DNA from: Magnetococcales bacterium
Lineage (GTDB): Bacteria; Pseudomonadota; Magnetococcia; Magnetococcales; Magnetaquicoccaceae
Assembly: GCA_015229095.1 (NCBI GenBank)
Contig: JADGCE010000010.1
Coordinates: 18,326 to 36,131 of the forward strand
Length of the DNA: 17,806 nucleotides
Direction of reading: 5' to 3'
Positions 1-6,451 of the stretch are shown here, in pieces; positions within the stretch are counted from its first letter, which is position 1, and every line of letters begins with the position of its first letter. Both the position numbers and the translations under genes were made by a program. Under the pieces are notes generated by a model. It saw only the letters and a program-made list of their open reading frames with translations. It was not told the origin of the DNA and did not search any database.

Positions 1-47
1 CCTTGCGCATGGCCAACGAGGAGGGGTTTGAACCGCACATTTGGTGA
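1..47 (+). CDS. 3' end of an upstream copy of the DUF3782-like gene (partial)
   Basis: The reading frame enters from outside the window and stops with TGA at 45-47. Its last 15 codons are identical to the end of the complete gene at 71-703 (both end in GFEPHIW). The upstream gene is therefore a paralogue in tandem with the next one. Only its tail is visible, so whether it is intact cannot be judged. Confidence 0.75.
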   Translation, partial: LRMANEEGFEPHIW

Positions 48-55
48 ACAGGCTA
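1..55 (+). repeat. Direct repeat, copy 1 (edge of a tandem gene duplication)
   Basis: These 55 bases are identical to 657-711. The copies contain the last codons and stop of a DUF3782-like gene plus eight bases after the stop. The offset of 656 bases is the size of the duplicated unit, which covers one whole gene with its ribosome binding site. The left limit is cut by the window. Confidence 0.9.
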
Positions 56-57
56 CC

Positions 58-63
58 GGGAGG
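58..63 (+). promoter_or_regulatory. Ribosome binding site that fixes the start of the 71-703 gene
   Basis: GGGAGG lies seven bases before the ATG at 71. An in-frame TTG at 41 would place the start inside the end of the preceding copy, and no comparable site precedes it. ATG 71 is therefore preferred. Confidence 0.65.
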
Positions 64-70
64 CGTTGCC

Positions 71-703
71 ATGACAAAAGCCGTGACGTTTGATGATGTT
101 TGGAGAATGTTTCAGGAAACTGCTGCGCAAATGCGGGAGACCGACCGCAAATTTCAGGAGACCGACCGCAAGTTTCAGGAGACGGATCGCCAGTTCAAGG
201 AGACGGATCGCCAGTTCAAGGAGACGGATCGCCAGTTCAAGGAGACGGATCGCAAGATTCGGGAGGTCTCTGCCTCGGTTGACCGGCTGGGTAACCGTTT
301 GGGAGAATTTGTGGAGGGGTTGGTCGCCCCTGCCTGCAAGAGCCTGTTTGCAGAAAGAGGTATTCCGGTGCACAAGGTCAGCAGAAGGGTGGAGGCCGAT
401 CTGCCGGGCAATCGTCACATGGAGATCGATCTGTTTGTGGTGAATGGCGACGCTGTGGTGCTGGTGGAGGTCAAAAGCAAACTGGCGGTGGACGACGTGC
501 GTGAGCATTTGCAGCGCATGGCAGAGTTCAAGGCGTTTTTTCCTGAGTATGCCGACCGGCGGGCGGTGGGCGCGGTTGCCGCCATGATCATCGAGGAGGG
601 GGTTGGTCGTTTTGCCATGAACAAGGGGTTGTTCGTGATTGAGCAGGCGGGGGATACCTTGCGCATGGCCAACGAGGAGGGGTTTGAACCGCACATTTGG
701 TGA
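71..703 (+). CDS. DUF3782-like protein: coiled coil plus PD-(D/E)XK nuclease-like domain
   Basis: The gene encodes 210 residues. Residues 1-22 are a short helical lead. Residues 23-64 are six heptads of the type ETDRKFQ/ETDRQFK, a strongly charged coiled coil likely to drive oligomerisation. From about residue 80 a compact domain carries E118-I-D120 followed by E133-V-K135, which matches the D...ExK core of PD-(D/E)XK-type nucleases. Proteins of this layout are annotated DUF3782 and often occur in several copies per genome; their function is not established. The core residues are present, so a nuclease fold is likely, but activity and target are unknown. A preceding copy ends at 47, and the stop lies five bases before the end of the convergent gene at 709-2220. 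No signal peptide or membrane segment is visible. Confidence 0.85.
   Translation: MTKAVTFDDVWRMFQETAAQMRETDRKFQETDRKFQETDRQFKETDRQFKETDRQFKETDRKIREVSASVDRLGNRLGEFVEGLVAPACKSLFAERGIPVHKVSRRVEADLPGNRHMEIDLFVVNGDAVVLVEVKSKLAVDDVREHLQRMAEFKAFFPEYADRRAVGAVAAMIIEEGVGRFAMNKGLFVIEQAGDTLRMANEEGFEPHIW
137..262 (+). repeat. Six in-frame 21-bp tandem repeats encoding heptads
   Basis: Units lie at 137-157, 158-178, 179-199, 200-220, 221-241 and 242-262. Units 3, 4 and 5 are identical (starting GAGACGGATCGCCAGTTCAA). Units 1 and 2 differ from each other by one base. The unit length of 21 bases equals one heptad, so gain or loss of units would lengthen or shorten the coiled coil without a frameshift. Confidence 0.95.
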
Positions 704-711
704 ACAGGCTA
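657..711 (+). repeat. Direct repeat, copy 2
   Basis: This segment is identical to 1-55. It covers the end and stop of the 71-703 gene and finishes exactly on the stop triplet (709-711) of the convergent TPR-GT gene. The duplication therefore appears to have its right-hand limit at that stop. Confidence 0.9.
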
Positions 712-2220
712 GCCGTGTGAATGTTCCAAACGATGGTTTTTCTGTTTTTTGCGCAGGCGTAACGCCTCTTCCACCGACAGTATCACCCCGACCCAATCCC
801 CCGGAACCTGTTGCCGAAACAGCTGCATGCTGGGATACCAGGGGCTGTCGGAGCGGTGTTGCAACCAACGCCATTCAGCGGCGGTGTGCAGCAAGGTCCA
901 GACCGGTCGGCCCAGGGCCCCGGCCAGATGGACCACCGCCGTATCGGTGGAGATGAGCAGATCCACTTGAGTCAACAAGGCGGCTGTTTGGGCAAAATCG
1001 GTGAGGTGTGCCGACAGATCCCATACCTGCGCCCCCTCCGGATGCTGGTGCAGTTCCTGGGTCGGTCTGCCCTTCTGAATGCTGACAAAAGAGATGCCTT
1101 CCATCTGCACCAGCGGGAGAAAGGCCGCAAAAGGGGCCGCACGATAGCGGTTGACCCCGGTTTCGGGGTTGCCTGACCAGCAGAGGGCTACGCGCAGGCC
1201 GGGGAGATGGCGCAGGCGGTTTTGCCATTGTGCGCACAGGTCGGGGTCTGCGGTCAGGTAGGGGACGCTCTCCGGCAGGGTGGGGTGTGGAGCGGCAAAC
1301 ATGCCGGGTATGGCGGGCAGCGACAGCAGAGGCAGGTGATAATCAAAGACAAAGGCGGGTGGAGTCTGGTCGTCGTCGGCCCGTGCCACCATCTGGTCGG
1401 CCAGCTGGGAGGTCTGAAAAAGGTTCAGCAACTCCGGCTTGCACTCCAGGATGAGATGAGCCCCCTGGGCGCGGAGCTGTTTGAGATAACGCACAAAGAG
1501 CAGGGCATCCCCGAATCCCTGCTCCGTACAGAGATAGAGACGCTTGCCCCGGGGGTCGGAGCCCTCCCAGCGGGGTTGTGCCGTGCGGCGGGGCAGGTTG
1601 TCGGGCAGTTGCCACCGCCACTCATACTCCTGCCATCCTTCCAGAAAACGGCCCGTCGCCAGCAGGGAGAAGGCCCGTGCGGTGTGGGTCAGGGCCACCT
1701 CCGGGGCTGCCCGCAACGCTTGCTCAAAGCAGTGCAGGGCCCTCTCGTGGTCGCTCTCTTCCTGGGCGATAATGCCCATGTTGTACCAGGCGATATGGGT
1801 TTTGGGGTCCAACTGGGTGGCGGTCTGATAGGCCGCCATGGCCTGCGCCCTCTCCCCCCGGCTGAAACAAAGATTGCCCAGGTTGACATGGGCATGGACA
1901 AAATCGGGCTTCAAGCGGATGGCTTGCCGATATTGCCCCTCGGCGGCTTCGTCGTTACCCTGTTTGCCGTAGAGTTCCCCCAAATGGAGCCGATAGTGGG
2001 GCTGTTGGGGTTGCAGGTCGACAGCGGCCATCAACAGCCTGGCGGCCAGATCCAGCCGACCGGTGCGGCTGGCCACCATGCCCAGCAGATGGACCACCTC
2101 GGCCTGTTCGGGATTTTGATTGAAGAGTGTTTGGGCCAACTGCCCGGCCTGGACCATATCCCCCTCGTTGTAGTGGTGGATGGCCTGCAACAGGGTTTCC
2201 GAAGGGGTTGGCGGGGTCAT
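709..2220 (-). CDS. TPR protein with GT9/GT41-like glycosyltransferase domain
   Basis: The protein has 503 residues. Residues 5-190 are tandem tetratricopeptide repeats (typical unit: residues 106-140, with AHVNLGNLCFSRGERAQAMA). Residues 225-490 resemble the heptosyltransferase (GT9) fold: EQGFGDALLFVRY at 233-245, WSGNP at 348-352 and DLLISTDTAVVHLAGALG at 420-437, which is the usual nucleotide-sugar site region. Such TPR-GT9 fusions are thought to transfer sugars to proteins or glycans, but the acceptor here is unknown. The start ATG at 2220-2218 follows AGGAGAG and overlaps the stop of a broken upstream gene copy by ATGA, suggesting former translational coupling. The C-terminus is basic and histidine-rich (RKKQKNHRLEHSHG). 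It is a paralogue of the gene at 6448-7974. Confidence 0.85.
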   Translation of the reverse strand: MTPPTPSETLLQAIHHYNEGDMVQAGQLAQTLFNQNPEQAEVVHLLGMVASRTGRLDLAARLLMAAVDLQPQQPHYRLHLGELYGKQGNDEAAEGQYRQAIRLKPDFVHAHVNLGNLCFSRGERAQAMAAYQTATQLDPKTHIAWYNMGIIAQEESDHERALHCFEQALRAAPEVALTHTARAFSLLATGRFLEGWQEYEWRWQLPDNLPRRTAQPRWEGSDPRGKRLYLCTEQGFGDALLFVRYLKQLRAQGAHLILECKPELLNLFQTSQLADQMVARADDDQTPPAFVFDYHLPLLSLPAIPGMFAAPHPTLPESVPYLTADPDLCAQWQNRLRHLPGLRVALCWSGNPETGVNRYRAAPFAAFLPLVQMEGISFVSIQKGRPTQELHQHPEGAQVWDLSAHLTDFAQTAALLTQVDLLISTDTAVVHLAGALGRPVWTLLHTAAEWRWLQHRSDSPWYPSMQLFRQQVPGDWVGVILSVEEALRLRKKQKNHRLEHSHG

Positions 2221-2450
2221 GATCTCTCCTGGATGGCATGCACGAAAGAGGGCAGTGCCGCCGCCATCGCCTGGAGGGGCTCCTGCCAGGAGTGGGGCAC
2301 CGTCTGCCGAAAAAGCGGTATGTCAGGATACCATGGGCTGCGGGGCTGGTCGAGCGTCCAGCGCCAATCCTGGGCGATGGGCAGCAAAATCCAAAGAGGA
2401 ATCGCACAGGAGACCCTGCCGTTTGATATAAGGAGTGCCGGATCAACCAT
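2217..2450 (-). pseudogene. Truncated 3' fragment of a TPR-GT gene
   Basis: Read on the minus strand, about 57 codons from roughly 2390 down to the TGA at 2219-2217 match the C-terminus of the intact gene at 6448-7974 almost perfectly, including DWRWTLDQPRSPWYPDIP and FRQTVPHSWQEPLQAM. Upstream of about 2390 the similarity fades and the TPRs and most of the GT domain are missing. An ATG at 2450-2448 would allow a 77-residue chimeric product, but it has no convincing ribosome binding site. The stop overlaps the ATG of the next gene by ATGA, so this is the remnant of the original upstream gene of a coupled pair. A third, once-separate TPR-GT gene is possible. Confidence 0.8.
2228..2386 (+). repeat. 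Left copy of a 159-bp direct repeat flanking the HD-STAND gene
   Basis: It aligns without gaps to 6468-6626 at a fixed offset of 4240 bases. I count six mismatches (2237, 2253, 2260, 2262, 2361, 2371) and an uninterrupted identical run at 2263-2360 (98 bases). Both copies encode the C-terminus of a TPR-GT protein on the minus strand. Beyond 2386 similarity falls off within about a dozen bases. Confidence 0.9.
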
Positions 2451-2653
2451 GAGATCTCTTTTACCGAAACAGCCACTCTTGTGCTCAGAATACAGGAAAG
2501 GTGTCGGGATTGTGAAGGCGTGGGTTGATCTTTTCTGTCTCTTTCTGGTAGGGTTCCCAAAGAGCTGTGGGTACACCCCTTTGTCATCATTCGGAGAATG
2601 GCTCGGTGTACTGTGCAGGGGGGTATTGTATTCCAGCGTGCGGGGGTGTGGCG
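2387..2653 (+). other. Intergenic stretch before the HD-STAND gene; no intact gene seen
   Basis: This stretch is less GC-rich than the neighbouring genes and lacks clear coding signal. It presumably holds the promoter of the gene starting at 2654. TTGATC at 2525-2530, followed 18 bases later by TAGGGT, is a weak candidate, and TATAAG at 2426-2431 has no matching -35. No terminator-like hairpin with a T run was found. A GTG at 2567 would extend the following frame by 29 residues, but the added sequence (cysteine- and glycine-rich) looks non-coding. Confidence 0.5.
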
Positions 2654-5600
2654 ATGTGTGAGGAAGCGCGGCAACTTTTGGAAGAGCCCTATCTGGAACT
2701 TTTCAATACCCTGAAACGGGTTATCCACGGGCGGGTGACTGATACCGAATCCCGACGCGGGCAGTGGCGCGAAGCGGATATGTTTCAAATTGACCACGGT
2801 ACTGGGCATCTGAACCGGGTTTGCCGCAACATGGTGGTCTTGCTCAAGGCTTCCCAAGGCCAGAAAAGGCAGATTGCCGCCGAAGACCGTTTTGCCGCTT
2901 TGTGTGCCGCCGCTTTTCATGATTTGGGCATGCATTTTGGCTGGGAACTGTTGGCCCCCCCCATCGACGAGCCGCCTTCCCCGGCGGAGGCCGACATCAT
3001 TCGGAAGCAGCATGCCTGGATCGGTGGGCAATGGTTTCGCAGCATATGTTCGGAGACTCCCCCGGCGATCTTGTGGGATGACTTGAATGCGCGACAGAAG
3101 ATATTGCTTCAGGACAGTCGGCTCAACACCCGCATCAGTTTTGCCATTGAAGCCCACGCTCTTCCCGCAACAGAGCTGAAAAAACGACTCGATCAGATCA
3201 GCGACGTTGAAGAGCGCGGGCGGGTTCAGTTTCTGGCCGCCGCACTGACCGTGGCAGACGCCTTGGATATGGACAGTCAGCGGGTTCCCCTTTTGCGCAT
3301 GGAGGATGCAGCGCGGTATTGGCGAGGCGAGACCAGCATTATCCAACCGGAGATCAAGGCTCTCAGCCGTTTTTTGATGGTTCATTATTTTGGCAGTGCT
3401 CAGTTGCGACAGAGAGCCGACGTTTCCTGCCTGCTGGAATTTCATCCGCAACCCGTGTGGCCGGGAGCAATGCTCGATGATCCCGATTATGCGCCCTTGC
3501 GGGACTATCTCCTGGAGAATTACCGCCGGCGTCTGGATCCAAACAACCCATACCAAGAAATCCTTAAAACATATGCCGGAATCGAGTTTATATCCATCGG
3601 TGTGCTGCGGTTTACGCACAAGCCGGATGCATTTCTGCTGGATAGAGAGGTGCTGAAAAAAATCATGACCGCGTTGGGCATTGCCAGCCCGTTTGCGTCG
3701 ACGGCATCGGCGGGTGGAGCATCAAAACAAGAAAAATATGGGGAGATTCTTGCTTGGAAACAATGGACAGGGGAAATTCCGGACGCGCCCAGCACTCTGT
3801 TGCGACCGGAATTTCAGACCGTGCCATTCCATGCGGCACGGGAGGCGTTTGTGCAAGAGATGGTGCGGTGGGCAGAAGGGGAAAGATCCCCCTATCCCAC
3901 CGTGGTGCGGTTGCTGACCGGAGGAGGGGGTGCGGGGAAGACACGGTTGTTGCTGGAGGTGTGTGCGCGGTTGCGAACCCGGGGCTGGCTGGCTGGATTT
4001 TTGCCGGATGGGCGATTGGAAAAACAGGCAAGGCTGTTGAGCGATCTGGCCGGGGAATCGACCCACACTCTGATAGTGCTCGATTATGCCGAGAGTCGCC
4101 GGAAAGAGCTGGTGGATCTGTTGCGGGCGGTAACCGGCACCCGCAAGGAGAGACGCTTTTGCGTTGTGCTGCTTGCACGCGGAGTCGGGGATTGGTGGGA
4201 TGGGCGCGCAGAAAAACTAAAGGAATACACGCAAGTAGAGGAGATTTTGCGCAGTTCCGCTACTACCGGTCCTGATCTTCTGACGGCCCAATCCCTGGCT
4301 CCGGCGGAGCGCGAGAACATTTACCAGGAAGCCCTGGTGGCCTTTGCCAACAAGCTGAAGTTGCCGGTTTCTCCCTGGCCCATACCGGATCTGAGTGACG
4401 CTCATTTTGCCAAATTTCTCTATATCCACATGGCGGCTTTGGCCTCTCTGCGAGGGCAGGATGTCAGCCTGGGGGCCGATGATCTGCTGGAACTCACCCT
4501 GAGTCATGAGCGGGACTATTGGTCCAAGTGTGGCATGGAGGCGGGTCTGGATGAACGGATGGTGGATGGCATCGCCCAGGCGGTGCTTCAGTTTACTCTG
4601 GTCGGGGGTGTGGGGAGTGATAAAGGGGCCAAGGCGTTGATCAAACGCACTCCCCAGACTCGTGATTGGACGCCTGCGCAGCAGTTGGAACTGTTCAAAT
4701 TGCTGCGCCGACTCTATCCCCAGGAAAACGGTGGCATTGCTCCCCTGGAGCCGGATTTGCTGGGGGAACATTGTGTGGCGCAGGGGTTGAGAAGGGATCA
4801 GGAGCCTCTGGATGTGGTTCTGGGAGAAGGGGCCACAGAGGCCGAAGCCGTGCAGGCCCTGACGGTGCTGAATCGTCTGGCCGCCCGCCGTCCGGACCAG
4901 ACGCATTGGCTGGAGCGGGGATTGTCGGACCATCTTTCTATTCCTCGCGCCGAGCAGGCGATTCGTGTGGCGTTGGCGGGCGGCGACCCTATCGGCAAGG
5001 TGCTGGCGGAGGTGATTGAGAAAAATCCCCCTCCGCAAGTGATCCATCATATCGTTAAACATCAATTGATCCCAATCGAAACCGTGGCTCTGTTGGAATT
5101 GGCCCTGGTGGTTGCCCGATGGAATCATGGCCGTCTAAAGAAGAAAGGGGCTCCTAAGGGATTTATAAATGTTTGTGAATATGCATCAAGTTGTTCTTTG
5201 TATGGATATAAGTTGATGAATGCAGGTCAAATGGAAGAGGGGTTGAATATGTTCAATGAAGCACTCCGATACTGGGAGAGTGTGAGGTATAAAAAAAACA
5301 CGCAAGTTGAGAGGAATTATCTCTCTTCATTGACGGGAAAGTCAGATATTTTAAACAGGATGGGTGATAATAAAAATTCTCTATTAATATCTGAAGATGT
5401 TCTTAAAAATGAAAAAAAGATTGCTATTTTTGATGGAAACATTGAAAATCAAGAAAACTTGTCGGTGGACCTTTTTAATTGTGGAGCCGTTTTGCATAAC
5501 ATGGGAAGGTGGTTAGAAGCAGTCGCGCATTATCAGCAGTCCATTGATCAATGGGAAAAACTAGAAGGTTTTGCAAATGCGGATAGGGTTAAACGTGGAT

Positions 5601-6451
5601 TATCTATAGGAAAGTATGGCCTGTCTACCACATTTTTAAGGATGGGTAGATTGAAAGAATCTTTTGTGTATGGAAAAGATTCTATGAGTGGCTTCGTGTT
5701 CTTAACCGCAAGTAATCGTGATTTTAATATTGAATCTTTGGCTGCTATTCAAAATACGATATCGAATTTATTTATCGCCATGGATCATTTTAGCCTAGCG
5801 TTGAAAGCGGCCCAAGAGCACAAAAATATTTTTCATTCTCTTTTTCAAAGTCGTCCGAAGGTATTCCAGGAAAAATATATCTGGGCACAGTTGTTCATAG
5901 CCGAAATATCTATTGAACAAAAAGAACCGACCACCGTTCGGGAATCAACCCGTGATGTTTTGCCTCTGGCCAGGGCGTTTTACGCAGAGAGACCAGAGAG
6001 AGGAAAGGAACTTCTGGCTGAAACTCTGCGTATCCACGCGACGCTCCTGTTGCATGAAGAGGGTGCGGAGGTGGCGTTGCCCCTGGCTGTCGAGGCCGTG
6101 ACACTGTCTGAACAATTGCACGAAAAAATTCCCCCCGTTCATATACAATCTCTGGTTCTGAGTTTGGAGTTGTACGGACGCTGTTTGCAGGGGGTCGGGC
6201 AAGAAACGGCGGCTGCGGCGTCGATCAAAAGAGCCTTGGAGTTGCTCACACCTCATTACCGTGAGCGGCCCCTCTTTCTGCACCGTCACATGCGTCGGGT
6301 TGCCCGCAGTTACCGGGAGATGATCGGTGCAGCGGTGTCAGAGGAAATTTTGGTGCTGATGGAGCAGACAGCCAACCATCCGGAACGGTTGGAACTTCAG
6401 CAAGTGCGGGAGGAAGATCTCTTTCCAGAGGCCGACGGGGCGTTTGTTTAA
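2654..6451 (+). CDS. HD domain - STAND NTPase - TPR protein, candidate conflict/defence protein
   Basis: The protein has 1265 residues from ATG 2654. Residues 40-205 carry a complete HD-superfamily metal set: H48 and H52, H89-D90 (FHDLGMH), H120, H168 and D202. The extra histidines between HD and the final D suggest a two-metal phosphohydrolase or nuclease-type site. Residues about 390-640 form a STAND-type P-loop NTPase: Walker A GGGGAGKT at 423-430, Walker B LIVLDYAE with D477, then a sensor-like CVVLLAR strand. Residues 640-830 are helical (with HERDYWSK), and 840 to the end are degenerate TPRs. The order effector, switch ATPase, repeat sensor is that of STAND immune-type proteins (compare Avs and bNACHT); defence is inferred. 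Codons for about residues 836-1095 are AT-rich, unlike the rest. The stop overlaps the convergent gene's stop by four bases. No partner gene lies beside it, so it may act alone. The ribosome binding site is weak (GGGGGTG). Confidence 0.8.
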   Translation: MCEEARQLLEEPYLELFNTLKRVIHGRVTDTESRRGQWREADMFQIDHGTGHLNRVCRNMVVLLKASQGQKRQIAAEDRFAALCAAAFHDLGMHFGWELLAPPIDEPPSPAEADIIRKQHAWIGGQWFRSICSETPPAILWDDLNARQKILLQDSRLNTRISFAIEAHALPATELKKRLDQISDVEERGRVQFLAAALTVADALDMDSQRVPLLRMEDAARYWRGETSIIQPEIKALSRFLMVHYFGSAQLRQRADVSCLLEFHPQPVWPGAMLDDPDYAPLRDYLLENYRRRLDPNNPYQEILKTYAGIEFISIGVLRFTHKPDAFLLDREVLKKIMTALGIASPFASTASAGGASKQEKYGEILAWKQWTGEIPDAPSTLLRPEFQTVPFHAAREAFVQEMVRWAEGERSPYPTVVRLLTGGGGAGKTRLLLEVCARLRTRGWLAGFLPDGRLEKQARLLSDLAGESTHTLIVLDYAESRRKELVDLLRAVTGTRKERRFCVVLLARGVGDWWDGRAEKLKEYTQVEEILRSSATTGPDLLTAQSLAPAERENIYQEALVAFANKLKLPVSPWPIPDLSDAHFAKFLYIHMAALASLRGQDVSLGADDLLELTLSHERDYWSKCGMEAGLDERMVDGIAQAVLQFTLVGGVGSDKGAKALIKRTPQTRDWTPAQQLELFKLLRRLYPQENGGIAPLEPDLLGEHCVAQGLRRDQEPLDVVLGEGATEAEAVQALTVLNRLAARRPDQTHWLERGLSDHLSIPRAEQAIRVALAGGDPIGKVLAEVIEKNPPPQVIHHIVKHQLIPIETVALLELALVVARWNHGRLKKKGAPKGFINVCEYASSCSLYGYKLMNAGQMEEGLNMFNEALRYWESVRYKKNTQVERNYLSSLTGKSDILNRMGDNKNSLLISEDVLKNEKKIAIFDGNIENQENLSVDLFNCGAVLHNMGRWLEAVAHYQQSIDQWEKLEGFANADRVKRGLSIGKYGLSTTFLRMGRLKESFVYGKDSMSGFVFLTASNRDFNIESLAAIQNTISNLFIAMDHFSLALKAAQEHKNIFHSLFQSRPKVFQEKYIWAQLFIAEISIEQKEPTTVRESTRDVLPLARAFYAERPERGKELLAETLRIHATLLLHEEGAEVALPLAVEAVTLSEQLHEKIPPVHIQSLVLSLELYGRCLQGVGQETAAAASIKRALELLTPHYRERPLFLHRHMRRVARSYREMIGAAVSEEILVLMEQTANHPERLELQQVREEDLFPEADGAFV
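5161..5940 (+). other. AT-rich block inside the HD-STAND gene (TPR region)
   Basis: By hand count 282 of 780 bases are G or C (36%), against roughly 60-67% in sampled lines before (4801-4860, 4921-4980) and after (6061-6120). The frame stays open through the block, and the product reads as TPR-like helices (for example YGYKLMNAGQMEEGLNMF). Codon choice shifts to A/T-ending codons with sharp edges near 5140 and 5940. This suggests a sensor segment of different origin from the HD and NTPase parts. Confidence 0.8.

Noticed and set aside
137..262. A CRISPR or non-coding satellite array
   Set aside because: The 21-bp units are contiguous, in frame and encode coiled-coil heptads within a gene with its own ribosome site.
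2425..2540. Strong promoter for the HD-STAND gene
   Set aside because: TATAAG at 2426-2431 lacks a -35 partner, and the TTGATC/TAGGGT pair is a weak match, so neither is listed as a feature.
2567..2653. Upstream GTG start for the HD-STAND gene
   Set aside because: The extra 29 residues are rich in Cys and Gly, have no domain character, and ATG 2654 directly precedes the conserved helical lead of the HD domain.
1207..2661. Long open frame on the plus strand opposite the TPR-GT gene
   Set aside because: It has no recognisable domain. It arises from codon bias in GC-rich DNA and is antisense to a gene with clear TPR and GT motifs.
1955..3619. Long minus-strand open frame across the HD-STAND start
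   Set aside because: It has no domain signal, spans the intergenic region and opposes the conserved HD domain.
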